64,000 nucleotides of DNA from Acanthochlamys bracteata (GCA_019914995.1 CM034130.1:10478001-10542000); one strand, 5' to 3'. Shown: positions 35,035 to 48,800, numbered from the stretch's first letter. The notes: generated by a model from the sequence alone, not told the origin. Numbers and translations: made by a program.

Positions 35035-37999
35035 ATGGAACTGTTTCCTTCTCCAAAGCTTGATCTCTCACTCCAAATCAGTCCACCGAGCAGCTCAAAT
35101 CCAAGAAGAACAACAACAGATGATCATTTAGGGTTTTGGAGAAGTGCCGTAGATAATAATAACACCGACCGCTTCCCTTCTTCTACCACAAACGCTAATA
35201 GCAGCTGCAGCAATTCCAAACCGTTGTCTGTGATCGGAGGATTACGTCTGGGTTTAGATAACAACCCAAATGCTGCTGCACCTTCTTATTCTGTAGATCC
35301 TAATAACCCCAGTAGTAATAATAACAACCTTCATCACCATCTTCACTTCCATCACCATCACGAGATGCTTCGTGAAGGATTCCATCATCATCACCACCGC
35401 AGTAGTGATCTTAGCTATCTGAGACCGATACGAGGGATTCCGGTTTACCACAACCCCCCGAACTTGCCTTACATTCAACATCATCAGCAGCAGTTTTGTG
35501 ATAGTACTTCTTCTATGATCAGTGGATCAAATGTTTACGCAATGCAGGCGGCTGCGGCTGCGGCGAGATCGAGATTCTTTCCTAGATTTCCGGCGAAACG
35601 AAGCATGAGAGCTCCGAGAATGCGGTGGACGGCAACTTTACATGCTCGGTTCGTTCATGCCGTGGAGCTGCTCGGAGGCCATGAGAGTAGGGTTTAAATT
35701 AATCTCTTACCTCTCGATCTTTCTTCTTGTTCTAGCTATATCTATACGCAATACATGTTGAATTTTTTGTAAATTTTGGTTTCAAGGGGCGACGCCGAAG
35801 TCGGTGTTGGAGCTGATGGATGTGAAGGATCTAACTTTAGCTCATGTTAAATCTCACTTGCAGGTAATTTAAAAGTTCGAATCTTTCTAGCATTTTAATT
35901 ACTTGAATAAACTCTTCAATTATATTTAATTGTTCATAATTAAACTTAAAAAAAGAGTAGTTTTTTGGGTTTATCTTCACTAGCTAGCTCGCCTTCTTCC
36001 GTTCTTAGTTTTACTTACCATGTTATTTACTTGGTCTGATCAAAGCTTGAAAAAAAGTTTCCTAGAAATAAACTTTTCTTCTCTTATTGTGTTTATGAGC
36101 CTTTTCCTTCAATCTTCTCTCGAAGGTACTGCTCCAGCACAATTTTTTGATCTCTGATCATCATCTGAGTGCAAAGATTTAATGTTTGTTAGATCTTGGT
36201 AAACAGAACAAGATTTTTTTTAAAAATTTCTTTTCTTTAATCTTTATGTGTTGATGATGAGCTTTGTCAAAACAACAGCAAAGCTATAGCAAGAAATCTT
36301 TTTTCCCTCTCTTTGTCTTGAGTAGTTCTGCAACTGCAACAGAAGCAAGCAAGCAGTAGTAGAACTAAACTATCAAGGAAGAGATAGATAAGTCAGAGAT
36401 TAACTGTAGATCAATTCACAAATCACTATTGAAAAAAATTCCGTCAGCATATTTCGTGAAAGAATTAAAATGTTTTACTTTAGTTCTCTGTCAATTCATG
36501 TGCTTTTTAAATTTTTTGTTGTGTTGCTCGTTTTCATTGATCTTGATTTCTTAATTTTTGACTTGATCAGATGTATAGGACGGTGAAGAATACTGATAAA
36601 CCGGCGACTTCTTCAGGTGAAAATTAATGCTGATAATTTTAAAAATGAAAAGAATTACTCGAATGAAATTTTGAAGGATAATTTGTTGATTAACAGGAGA
36701 AATAACAGATGATAATCTTCTTGATATTCACAACTTTCACCGAGCAGAATCGTCGATTCCGCATAATAATTCTGGACTTTGGAGCAATTCCTCTAGGTAA
36801 TTGTATATACATCTTCACTCTTCTGCATTAAATTAAGCTTCTTTCGACATTTTTGGTATTTCTTGTTTAATTGTTTTTGTCAAACATTTGAAGCAAGTCA
36901 GTGAATATGAAAAAACAAACAGAAAAAAGAAAAGATGAAACCTTTGTTTTCATTTCAATTTCTTTTTCTATATATATCCATGAATCCAAGTTAGAGATCA
37001 TCATCATAGTAATTGTTTTCATATTGTTCTGAATAAAAGCCTAGCTATAGAACTATATATGATAGCGCAATGATATCTCAATAATATATGCATGATGAAC
37101 AGTTTCAGAAGGGGGTAGTAGTAGACTACTACTAGTAGTAGTAGTACAACACAACCAAACAAAACAAAAGAAAGAAAAAGAAAGTCTTTGATGAGATATC
37201 TTTAATTTCTTTTCTCTCATTCCAAGAACAAACTACAGAAATTTGACATATTTGGAAAACAAATCTGTCAAATGAAAAGTGATAGTGATGATGTTCAGGG
37301 GGAGAGGGGATTGAAAAAACTTTTGTTTTTTTCAAAAAGCTGCTGGTTTCTCTCTATTGAAAACTTCCATGCTTGTGGCTTCACATGCAATCTGAAAAAG
37401 AAAAACAAAAGCAAACACAGAAGTACCCAATCTGTCTGTATGTATTAATGTTATATAGTTTTATTTAGACAAATTACTCAAGTTTAAATAATTTGATAGT
37501 GTGTAGGAAATTTTTCTTTTTTCAAAAAAAATTTTTTTTTCAAAACATTCATTTTGCTTATGTATATATAGTTGAGAGATTTGGTTTTTCTGGTGTGTTT
37601 GCAGTAGAGGAGGATGGTTTCATGAAAAACAAAGGGACTCAACACCAGTAGGAAGCATGCATTCTTTAGAGGTATACATTTGAATTTTTTTTTTCATTCA
37701 AGATTTAATAATACTCTATAAAATTAAGATCATTAAAGCATTAGTCATTTCAAATTAGTTAAAGTTCTTCTTTTCGATTAATTGCTTAACTTAATTTGAC
37801 ATATATATCTGATTGAATGGATATTTTCTTTTGGTTGATCTTGGGCATGCAGAAAGACATTCAATCAAGAAGCTTGGAGATGATATCAGAATTGAACTAC
37901 TCATCATGTAGTTTATCTGAAACTGCTACAAGCCCGCCGGCGAAACCTAATCTTGAATTCACTCTAGCTAGGACAACCTTTGATCTCATGAAAAATTAA
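35035..37999 (+). CDS. KAN2: KANADI-family GARP transcription factor, KAN2-like, 362 aa
   Basis: Nuclear MYB-like (GARP) DNA-binding repressor that specifies abaxial identity of lateral organs. Six exons: 35035-35686, 35787-35863, 36571-36616, 36697-36796, 37605-37671 and 37853-37999; 1089 nt, every junction in phase. The N terminus MELFPSPKLDLSLQISPP carries an EAR-like LDLSL motif. His- and Asn-rich low-complexity runs fill about residues 85-125, and LRPIRGIPVYHNPP is typical of KAN2/KAN3. The GARP domain (about 195-250) reads RAPRMRWTATLHARFVHAVE, then LLGGHE, RATPKSVLELMDVKDLTLAH and VKSHLQMYRTVK across exons 1-3. The C terminus has the family signature KPNLEFTLAR. GARP residues are intact. 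KAN2 is preferred over KAN3 because of the neighbouring At1g32220-like gene. Confidence 0.93.
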
Positions 38000-40497
38000 T
38001 AAATCTTTTAATTACATGAAATTTTTAGTTGATGAACAGCTAGCAGCGGAAAGAACTTCAAGTTCATTAATGCTGAAATATTCAGAGAAAAGAAATTAAC
38101 TTTGAATTAATTTTGATGAATGCTTTTGCTTTGCTTTGTTAATTTTTCCCAGCAATAATTTAGAAAGAGAGAATGGGAAAGATCAGAGTACTGTAACATA
38201 TTATTTTCAGTCTAGCTAGCTAGCAGCTAAAAAGAATACAAAGCTAATTTTATCTCTCTCACTTTCTTTCTAATATCTATAAATTTGCTTTTATAGCATG
38301 CAACTGTTGTATATATATTCTTTTTTTCTTTTAGTCAAATCGTTTTAAAATTTCTAAATTGGTCGATCTCTTTCTTATACATGCAATATGTAGCTGGAGT
38401 ATTAAGAGTTTGTTTCAAATACACATAATTTTATTTTTTCTTTACGATTTTAGATTTGGTTATTTCACGTGTTTCAATTATCATTCCGAATTTTACTTTT
38501 ACATTGAATTTCACTTATATCAAAATTTAACTTCAAATTTTACTTCACTTGTTTTAAATATCAATTTGAACTTTATTTCCACCGAACTACATCTCTCATC
38601 GAACTCTACTTTCACGAAATTTAGTTTTGCGAAACTCAATTACGTGTATTTAAAACATGTTATACAGAAAACTTTTTAACTATTGCTGTGTGAAAAAAAT
38701 TTCATATTTATAACTAGTTATTCTATATAATTAATGTTCATGATGTTAGATTATACGGTGTTTCTTCTAATAAAACAATACTAATTAGATGAAGTTTATA
38801 TATAATTAAATTAGACAAGAGCATATATTTAAAGGGAATAATGCTTTTTTAATAGGGTTAACATCATCATCAATGGCCTACATATATATACCTTAAATGA
38901 AAAGAGGACAATCACGTCTTCTTCGATCAAGCAAAGGACAACCTTTCTAAGCTAATTAATTATTTAAAGTATATTATTGTTGGTCGTTTATTATCTTTGC
39001 TTCTTGTTTGGTTTTACAATAATTACTAATAATAATAATAATAATAATAATAATGATACTAATAATTCTCTTGAAATTAATGAATTCGATACTAACAACG
39101 ACCGAGGAAATCAACAATAAATCCACTAAGATTTTCTTTTCTTATTTTGAACTTTGAAGAAGAAAAGTGTTTAATTCATTTGTTGGTCAAAGTGAAGTGA
39201 CCACCCTTCTCTACATCATGCTTCTTTCTTTGTTGACTCCCTTTTTTCATCCCCAAACACCTACTACGTTTTTGCGCACAGCTACCTTAACAGGCTTTTT
39301 GGGTTCATTTTTTTTTATTTATATTCAAATAATAAGAAGTTTGTGCAAACTAAATTTTAAAAAAAAATACAGCTAACCTGTTTATTATCTCTAAAGAATT
39401 GAAGCAAATACTTTTATGTGTACTTCTATTCTCAAGAAAATGGCTTACTATCATTAAAAACGGAGAATCACATCAACCTAATGACGTAACTAGGTGAGAA
39501 GCTTTTCAACGGTCCGTAATTAAATTTTGTGAAAATAAAAATAAAAAATTTTTTAAAAAAATAAAAATAAAATTTAGTATTTGTGTTTAAATAAATTTTA
39601 AAAATATATTAAAAATAAAAAAATATAATTATATTGAAAAATGTATAAATAAAAAAATTAAAATTAAAATTTTTTATATAAAAATAAAATTTAAAATTGT
39701 TTATATAATTAAAATTTAAAATCTGACAGAAAATAAAATTATGTGTTACCATGGATAGTAAAATTTTCTTATCTCTATTCTCTAAAAGAGGGTGTGAATG
39801 ATGTGACGTGTCTTAAACAAGTACCTTACATTAAATTTCAATTGGTCACAGAAACCAATAAGCAAGAAACAGCTTTAAATATTTCTTTCTTCTTCAGAAT
39901 CATCAGAAACAAAAAGCAGAAAGCAGAAGTAATGAGGAGGAGAGAGAGAGAGAGAGAGAGAGCAAAGAATTGAGTGAATGATTTGGTACTCAAGTGCTTT
40001 ATGATTGAAGTTGAAAGATGAACCGGACCACCTGCTCTCCCGGTTTTCAAGGCCTAGCTAGATTGTCTAGTCACTTCTCATTTTTTGTCTTCACTTTGAT
40101 TTTGATTTAGATTTAAACTACTCCTGGGTTTGGTTCGGTTTGGTTCCATCAGCTCTCTATATATGCACTACTCTCCCTTGCAAAATGTGCAAATGGGCGG
40201 CCAGGATTTCGTTATATACATATAGTTTACCTGGGTCCATACAAAATTCAGCATGCATGCATAGAGAAGGAACAAGTACAATAATAGCTCAGAAACAAGT
40301 ACATATACGATGTCTATCGTGATATTGTTTCTTGAGATGCTTGCTATATCAAACTTAGATACATCATTTCTTTTGGCTACAAACCGTTCAACTTGCACAG
40401 TGACAATTTTAAGAACTCTGCTACAGCATGACCGCTCTCCAGCTAAAGAAAGAACCCATTCCTAACACCTCTGTGGAGCCCTATAGATATACTTTGT
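38000..40497. other. Intergenic between KAN2 and the Rossmann-protein gene
   Basis: The first few hundred bases are KAN2 3' UTR. Then come a MITE (38405-38665), an (AAT)n run at 39024-39053, AT-rich sequence at 39530-39730 and (GA)n at 39942-39962. No gene recognised. Confidence 0.5.
38405..38665. mobile_element. MITE-like element, relative of the 4.1 kb outer element
   Basis: Begins AGAGTTTGTTTCAAATACAC and ends ATTACGTGTATTTAAAACATG, which are imperfect inverted ends. The interior matches 4073-4287 phrase by phrase (TCAAAATTTAACTTCAAATTTTA, CATCGAACTCT). No coding capacity. Confidence 0.6.
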
Positions 40498-43312
40498 TTA
40501 TACCTTAACCTTCGCGGCAGCTTCTCTGATTTGTTCGATTGTAAAAACTCCGAAGAAATCATCATCAATGACTGCGTTTATTGTTGCGTAAGCGACATCA
40601 TTTATGTTGATCGGTGGTTCTAGAAATATGTCGGCTAAGGGAAGCGAGTATAGTGGTTTCGTGAAGTTTTCGGTTGCGAGTAGCACCTTCTCTAGTGGGC
40701 GGCCTAGCGTATCCAGTGGAACTTCAATGCCTTCTACTAATCTCTTTCCATAGATGAAGCCCGGTCTAAGAACAACACCTACACCCACAGCTGATATGTT
40801 GAGAAAAGAAAAAGGAACATGCCTGGAATCGTCTGATATTATGAGCAGCATGCGTTTACCTGTACTGGGGTATTTAGAAAGAACTTCTGATTCAGCTCTT
40901 CTTTTTCCAGTAAAGTAACCCACATTAAGCACAAATTGAGGTAATTTGTAGTCATGCACGGATATTAGAATGAATTTGGGGATTCCTACATAAAAAGACA
41001 AGGTATTAGCATCATTCAACTTGTGAATCTATTTAAACCAAAATAAAATGAATGTAGAATTCTTGTCTCATACTGCAATGCCACAAATAGTAGTAGCACA
41101 TTCTTTGTCTAGACTGTGACCAAAGTTGTGTTTAAAGATATCAAAACAACTTGTGTTCAGAACTGAACAGAACTAGGCTGAAAAGTTAATCCATCTACTG
41201 TAGAACAGTTGATTCTGTTTAAGTAATTAAACCAAATTATTCAGTTGAAGTCTTATCATACAGTGCAAGTTATAAGGTAGTGAAAAGAAATTGAATACCA
41301 TCAACCCAGAAGGAACAAAAAACATCTGGTAGGAGTGTGATCTCGTTACCATATTCTTTTGCAACATTCACTGCTAGGATGTTAGATTCGCCATTTAACT
41401 TCTTCATGTGCTCCTCGTTTCCAAAACCTCCAAGACACGAAACAACTGCAGTTGCACCAGGCAATACCTCATCCCACTTTGCGTAGAAAACATCGCCTGT
41501 ATGAAACATCATAACAGCATCGGGCTTAGACATTCAGTAAAAGGCTAAATACTGACAGTATGTAACATCCACAAAGTTTGCCTCAGAAAATGACAGGAAG
41601 CAAGGGGCAACCAAATCCAAGTAGAGAAGAGGCATTCCAGAATTTCTTTATTAGATCATTGATTAGTAAGATCGATCAACAAGTTCATTCGCAACTGAAA
41701 AGGACACTTCAGAAAGGTGTTAACTACTTAGACTAAGGTAAAGTTAAACAGCTAGGTTTTTTGTTGAAGAGGAAAAGCTATAAACAAGTCAAAGTGTCTC
41801 CCTGTCTTAAAATAAAAAAAAACTGTCAAACTGTCTCATTTTAAATGAACAAAGAAAAAACCATTCTTTCTCATAATACGACATTAAGTTGTTATGATCT
41901 ACCTGTCATCCAAATGACTTGGTCCGCCCAGCTACCTGAATAAGCAGTTCTTCCCGATCTGCAATGTAGCAAAGTCTGTCATACTTCAAGAACTTATACG
42001 AGTTATCTCTTTCATATTTTAGCAGTGTGCCATGAAGTTTAGATGTAGTAAGATCACTTCTTAGAATGATTCGTATAAAAACAAAAGGTCTCTACAATCA
42101 TCTGCAAGCAATAGGCAGAACAACATCTCACAAACCCACCTGCTTAAGCTGACAACTTCAATGCCTTTGGAAACTGCAGCCTTGCAAATTGCAGAACCAA
42201 CATATCCACTGCCTCCCAACACTACAATCTAAAAACTATTACTGCATTCAGAATCCAGAAGGCTGAGAAACAGTTCATTTAGAAACTGCAAGGTGTAAAG
42301 GAAGTACTAACTCTTTCTGTTTTGACATCAGCCACAACATCTATTGGGGCTTGACTAAAACATTCAGCGACATTTGATGCAGCATAAGAGCACTTTACAG
42401 AGATCCTGCACAAAACGAAGAAGTGATAAGTTAACTTTAATTGCAAAGGATTTCAACATCTATCTCCATTATTTCTGACCCTACCTTGTAAACAGTTCAG
42501 AATCTTCGCATTCTTAATAACGCCTTATTTTCTTACTATATTTAATAATCCACGGTATCCACCATGTCGACGTAATAGAATTCCATATTAAAGGGCAACC
42601 TAACCAATCTAACCACTAACCAAACTGTCACACTATGACTGAGCTACGATCTACATGTAAGATGGATTAACTTCTTCATGTTAAAGGAATGAAGGACTAA
42701 AATAACACCATGTCCCCCCATCATAAGCATAATACTGTAACTGCAGCCAACCAACTGGAACTTCTCAAGATGCTCGGACATAATTGACGCAGTTGTATAC
42801 ACAAATTACATTTATGCATAAAAGCCACTTTTATTCAAATACGTACTAACAACAGAATGTGTTATCAACAATCTACTCCGTCGCAAGTGCTGAACTACCT
42901 AGGAGATCACAAGCAGCTGGTTACTTGATAATAAGTAACAATGATTATCGTTTTAAATTTCCGAAGCTTTGGTACACACCAAGCAGCAAATTTCAACCAA
43001 CAACCAACCAAAACAAATTGAACCACTCAGTTACTCAAAAACCTTCAAATTAAAGAAAAAGTCCCCCTTAAAATGCCATAAAGTTCCAAAAGCTTTCTAA
43101 TAATTAACCAAAGATTGAGAATTAACCAAACAACCCACTCAATCAATCCCACTAAAATCTCTAAAATCGAATTTTCCTACTGCAAAAAACAATTTTTGGT
43201 TAGGATCATAAGCTAACCTTTTAGAAGACTGGCGCAACAATAATCTCCTGCGAGCCGAGACCGGCGGCGTGAAGGCGGAGGGCTTCACTCCTCCCAGCAG
43301 CAAGGCCGGCAT
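40498..43312 (-). CDS. NAD(P)-binding Rossmann-fold protein, At1g32220-like, plastid-targeted, about 295 aa
   Basis: An atypical short-chain dehydrogenase/NDUFA9-like protein; the Arabidopsis relative is reported in plastoglobules and its reaction is unknown. Exons: 43218-43312, 42312-42405, 42140-42228, 41903-41958, 41350-41496, 40860-40985 and 40498-40778. An N-terminal Ser/Arg-rich transit-like peptide (about 1-35) is followed by IVVLGGSGYVGSAICKAAVS with the GxxGxxG dinucleotide-binding loop, then GATAVVSCLGGFGNEEHMKK, KFILISVHDYKLP, GYFTGKRRAESE, VVLRPGFIYGKR and the C terminus FFGVFTIEQIREAAAKV. The tail exon can be read as one piece or split by an 81-nt intron at 40779-40859 (GTAAAC...GTGTAG); the spliced version gives the expected YPSTGVVLRPGF junction. 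Confidence 0.88.
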
Positions 43313-43554
43313 TCTGCTTAACTACTAATAACAACAAAAATTACCAACAATTTAACAGCTGATTTTGTTAAAGGACCAAATTTTATCCCAACACTTGGAA
43401 TAAAGACAGATATTTCCTTTTGGTTTATGGAGAATTGAAATCTTTATTAAAGAAGAAGAAGGGGACGGTGGTGGGGGATAGATTCATGGCGACAGAGTGA
43501 GACAGCAAGCAGGCCACCTGTTCGGCTTGTTTTCGCGCCACAACTGAAAAAGGC

Positions 43555-43800
43555 AAATCAACGTAAGCTTTTATAAAATAAAAAATATTTTTATTCGTTT
43601 TAAAAAATAAATTCTATTTTTTTTACTTTAAAAAAAATAATAATAATATACAATAAAAAAATTTCACTTTGTAAAATTTTTCTACACTTTTTAAATTTTT
43701 AAATAAATTTTTTATATATTTATAAATATGTATTAAAAAATATAAAATAAAAAATTAGAAAATTTTGTTGAAAAAAAGTTAAACCAAACAGCCCCATAGG
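43555..43800. mobile_element. AT-rich MITE-like repeat, copy 2
   Basis: Shares TTTTTCTACACTTTTTAAATT, AAATAAATTTTTTATATATT and ATATGTATTAAAAAATATAAA with 53005-53270; ends AACCAAACAGCCCC. Non-coding. Confidence 0.5.
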
Positions 43801-45029
43801 GCCTTTTAAAGGTTAGACCGTCGAAGCCCAAATTTGTGAGTTTACAGCTTTGGCCGACAATTCTGAATTTTTTCCGGTTTCCACTTATTAATAATAACTA
43901 GATTATTGCCAGTGCATAGCACAGACCGTAATATAATTGTAGCTGCACCTTTATTTTAAAAAAAATATTCCTTTAAGTTTAACCGCTTGCAGACTAAAAT
44001 GATTAAGCCATTAAAAAAGCGGTTAAATTAGAAAATATCCCCTCAAGAAATAACAGAGCTGCATAAATACACACTGCTCAGAAATATTTCTTTAGAACAA
44101 GCCAATGAATGAAAGTAACATTTTAGAAAAAGCCAACAAAAGCAGTGCTGTTAAAAGTTGCTCAATTTGTTCCTCACAGTAGCAGAACAGAAACTGTAAA
44201 ATCAAATTTGAGAATCTCCAACATGTGTTTAACCTGTAAAGTTTGCCATTGATTTGAAATTCCTGATCAGATATTAGCTCTCAGATTTAACAGCAAGAAA
44301 TTCAACTTTTGCTGATAAGCCAGGAAGGAATTCTTCATTTTCTACCTTCTGAGACTTGCCAGGAAGAAATGCAACGATCCCTAACATTGTCTTTGATCTT
44401 CGCCAATTGCCTGGTCTATTTTCAATTTTGACCTCCAGATTCAGCAAGCATTACATATTATTTTCAAAATTCCACAGCACTAGGTAGTTTGCCTGCTTCA
44501 TTGTCCAAAATGGCACAAATTCAAATCCAGATGAAAGTTAGAACAGGTTGTATAGATTCAATGACCTCCAAATTGAACGCAAAAACAAGGAAACGTTTTA
44601 CCACCTGTACCACTTGCTCAAAGATCAACCAAGTGAAATAACTTGAACTAGTTTCAGCAACATGTCCTTTCAACCAATGAGCTTCCTCAAGAAGCTTCAG
44701 GAACATTTCTAACAACAGTTACATAACAAAAAGTGAGTTTAAAGGTAGGCAGAGATATCAGATGCAAGGAACTTGTAGTTGACCCATACCAGGAGAACCA
44801 TTTAAGCTCCACCTTCATGTTACTCTCAAAATCAAGTGTGGATGAGAAATGATGCATAATACTACCCTCCTGATCATGATAAATGTTTCTTTTGGAACTT
44901 TGGAGTCATAAACAGCCCTTTCAAGTCTAGCTAAAAGCTTGCTAGTATTTGTAGAAAGGTGTGGTTGATTGCTGAGAACAATGTCCCATAGGCCATTCCA
45001 TCAGACAGACATTTGGAAACTACAAAACT

Positions 45030-45260
45030 GCATAGTTTCAGAACCAAACATATCTACTGCTTCCCAATAACACAACCTGAAAGCAGCAGATGTTTCTTAA
45101 CAAGGTTAAATTAAGATATAAGTGTAGCAAGAAAATCAAGCCAAAGGGCCAACTGTTCTGAGTTTGTATAAGCAAAAACACTTTACTGGAGCAGATAGAT
45201 TTTTCTGTGACATTTGAGACCTTGTAGTAATCCTGGCATTTGGTTGCAATCCTGGCATAA
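45030..45260 (-). pseudogene. Relic duplicate of Rossmann-gene exons 2 and 3
   Basis: Minus strand 45075-45035 reads a VVLLGSSRYVWF-type peptide matching IVVLGGSGYVGS of the intact gene 2.8 kb away. 45255-45185 contains TCAAATGTCACAGAA, aligned with TCAAATGTCGCTGAA of exon 2, in the same order. Later exons were not found. Confidence 0.5.
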
Positions 45261-45811
45261 GAGGTACATAGAAACATATATCAACTGTAAACTTAAGTCC
45301 CCATGTCTGCTTCTGCAGATCAGAAAGCATTTTCATTTTACTAGCGAGGTCATAAAACAAATAGCAGCAACTTGTTACTTGCATGAACACAAACTAAAAC
45401 CCTAAAGAGTTGCCTCAGTATATATGCTCATAACCTGGTTAAGGAAGATTTAACAATCTTCAGGCAGAAAACGAACAGCATTAAGTCACCCCAATGTTAT
45501 GGAAATTCAAACAGGCATAGAATACTAAAGAGATAACAAAGAGCGAATGGTGGAGGACATCATTAACTTTTATTGAAAATATCTTAGCAACTAAAATCCG
45601 ATCATCCTTAACCACCCTACACAAGTTTGGACATGGCATTCTAAAATTTTATAATGCTTAACAATATCTCCATCTACCACAACTAAAAACCTGATATACT
45701 AGTTTGGGCCAGATAGACTGTACTAAGCGTTTTGTAAGCAATATGATTTCAAGTACATTAAAGAAGCTAATAAATAAAAATTCAGATACTTTTCCTTTGT
45801 AACTCCAGTTG

Positions 45812-48800
45812 TTACATATCAACAGTTTGTTTGCTAAAATGAGATTGAAAATTCTTCTTCATCCTAGCATTCTTCCACTTCAAATTATACCACCATGACT
45901 CATCAGCATGTATCTTCAAGGACCTATTATTAGTGGCCATTTTATTGCTGAAAGGCAGTTGCTTCAGTTTTTTGCATTCAATTATCAAAACTGATACCAG
46001 CGATGGGAGAGTCAGAACGTAATGACATATGCTAGACAAGTGTGGAAGTGTCTGTAATTGCAGGATACGGAGGTTGACAAATGCTTCATCTGCTGCTACT
46101 TTCTCTTTGAGAAACTTGTTTTCTTCCTTACCAATCACTTGCTTCAATCCTTTGCATTCTAGCAAGCTTAGCTTAGAAAGATGAGGAAGCCACATTACCC
46201 ATGTAACGTTTTCCAACTTGTGGCAATAAGAGATGACAAGAATTTTAAGATTTTCAAGGCATACAGGAGGTTCTGATCTTTTCCATGTGACCTTGGAAAG
46301 CTCTTCCAAGAACATCAGTTTCAGAATCTGCAATTGCTGAAAAAGTAGGGTCTGTTCCTCTCCTGCATATACTATTATCTCATTCAAGCTATCACAAGGG
46401 CCTATCTCCAACTCTTGAAGACCTGATGTGCCTCTGCCAATGCCAAATAGATTGAGCAGAGAATTTTGCAAATATGATATTCGAAGCCATCTGATTGGCA
46501 AATCATTGACCATGTTGAGTGTCCTGCTCTTGAAGCAAGCCATGCCAATAGCTTTAAAATTTTTCAGCAAGCTTTCTACTGACTCTATATCAATAGTTGC
46601 ATGTGGAAATGCATCAAGGACTTGAAGCGATGATAATCTTGAGATCAGACTTGGGTATATTGTTCCAATGTCATTGTGCCTTAGAAGGAGATGCTGTAGT
46701 TCGCTCAACTTACCCAATTCCAATGGTAATGAGCGGATGCTTGTCGAGGAAAGGTTGAGATACTTCAACTTAGTCAGAGATACAATGCTGCTAGGAACTT
46801 TATCTAATAAAGTATGTGACAAGTCCAAGTAAGTTAAAGATGTCATGACTTGAAAGAACTCAGAAGGAATCTTCTTCAATTTGTTGTCAGTAAGCATAAG
46901 CACTGAAAGCCTGGGGCAATCAAGAAGCTCTTTGGGTAATTCCTTCAATCCAGTATCAATAAGAGATACTCTCTCTACCTTATTCCACTGTTTTATATCA
47001 TTTAGTGCTTCACCTAGCACTTCAGCCTTTACCACCCACAGATAGCTTCTAAATTCGACGGCCGACCAGACTGCAAAGTCCCTGATAATGTCCTCTAATT
47101 TCACTACACTTTCATCAAAACCTGTGTCTAATAGGCCAACTTGTTCAAGTCTTCCAAGAATAGCATATCCTTGATCATATGCTTCACTGATTTCATTTAC
47201 CTCTATAAGCCCAAGTGCCATCCAGCAAGTGATAAGCTCTTCTTTTCTTATATTATAGCCTTCGGACCAGAACGAGCAGCTCAAGAAGCATTCTTGTAAG
47301 GTTTTATCCGGTAACCGATCATAAGCAAACTTGAAAAGTGGAAACATGGAATTCTTCATACCAGAAATGTTGATGGACTGTGAATCTTCAAGTAACGATA
47401 TAGCATGTTCCCATTCTGTAGCTTCTTCCTCAACGGAAAGGGCCCGTCCTGCCATAACAAGAGGTAGATGCAAGCATTGGCATTCTGCCACTATGTGCAG
47501 AGCAAGGTTCTTTATGGTTGGATACAAAGAGATTGTTCCTTTTCTTACATTATGTATGAACAAGTCATAAGCCTTCTCCGAATCCAGTCGTTGCAAACGC
47601 AATGGTTTAGCCTTGATTTTATCGAAAAGGTTTCCAGAGTTTGTTGTGAAAATCACCTTATGCTTTTGTTGATAAAGAAGCTCTTCATCATAAGGATGAG
47701 ATATTCCTATAGTCTTCAGATCAAGATCTCCCGTTAGGTCATCCAGGAGGAACAAGACATCTTTCTCTTTTAAAAACGACGAGATGAAGCCCGTGATGTT
47801 CTCAGTTTTAGCATGTGTATCTTGTGTTAGTGTCGAATTCAGATCATATTCTGTCGGAGGCCAACTCAGTTTAATGACTACGGCCTTCTGAAGCTTTTCT
47901 TTGCTGACGTTTGATACTTCGGCCCATACCAAGTACTGAAACAACCTTTTGTCACTATCAATGTTGCCGAGGTCAAGAAAGTAGTTCTTCACAACTTGCA
48001 AAAGTGTAGACTTCCCTACTCTGCTCTCACCCCAAACTCCGACAAACTGAACAGAGTCTTTTCTTATATAGTGAAGAATCTTTTGTAGGTATGGTTTCAT
48101 TCCAGTCACATTCAACTGGTTTGAAATGTTTGAAGGAATTTGAGATGATTTTTCTACTTCCTCTTCAATCTCTATCGATGCTCCTTTTGATGAGCTAGGT
48201 CTGCTGTGAGAAGCCATCTCAGTAAGTTCACCTTGATACTTTCTTGTTGAAGGGAAATCCTTTATCGTCATTGCACCACTTCCTTTATCAATTGAAATTG
48301 CTGGGATTGATACCTTTGGTGATTTTTTTAACTCCTCCATACGAGGTGCTTTCCCAGTCAACCGTGGACTCTGAGTATAAACTGGTTCGTCTGTCGACGA
48401 CCTATAAATGCTCTGTAATGAACTATTTGCTGGTTCTTGCACTTCTCCTTCTGTAGGTTCTTCCGAGATCAATTCTGGTGTTGTTGAATCAGTTGTTTTC
48501 AGCAGAGATAAGCTGTGAATATTGCGAAACGAGACCTCTGATGACTTTGTTTCATCTTTCTTCAAGGGTATTCCCCCGACCAGTTCAGATGTCGCTGCCT
48601 CAGTTGTTACTTCCTTTGATGAGCTAGGAGCATCATGGACCTCCAATTGTTCTTCTGCTTCCTCATCTGTTGAAGATGACATCTCAGTCAATTCTGACGT
48701 ATGTACCTCCTTATGTTCTCCCTTCGGTGATATAAGTAGTTCTCCTTGAGAAAATTCTTCATGAGTCTTAGCTTCAGGAATATCATCATGTTCGTATGAT

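Larger units (their letters stand above)
43313..45811. other. Intergenic between the Rossmann-protein gene and the NLR cluster
   Basis: 43313-43520 is the upstream region of the Rossmann gene. 43555-43800 is an AT-rich MITE-like copy. 44300-45400 contains degenerate coding-like pieces, including a copy of Rossmann-gene exons 2-3. A 64-codon minus-strand frame at 44521-44715 (EEAHWLKGHVAETSSSYF) is unrecognised. Confidence 0.5.

Noticed and set aside
44521..44715. 64-codon minus-strand frame (EEAHWLKGHVAETSSSYF)
   Set aside because: Could be a piece of a decayed gene, but I could not match it to a family or find adjoining exons, so it is mentioned only in the intergenic entry.
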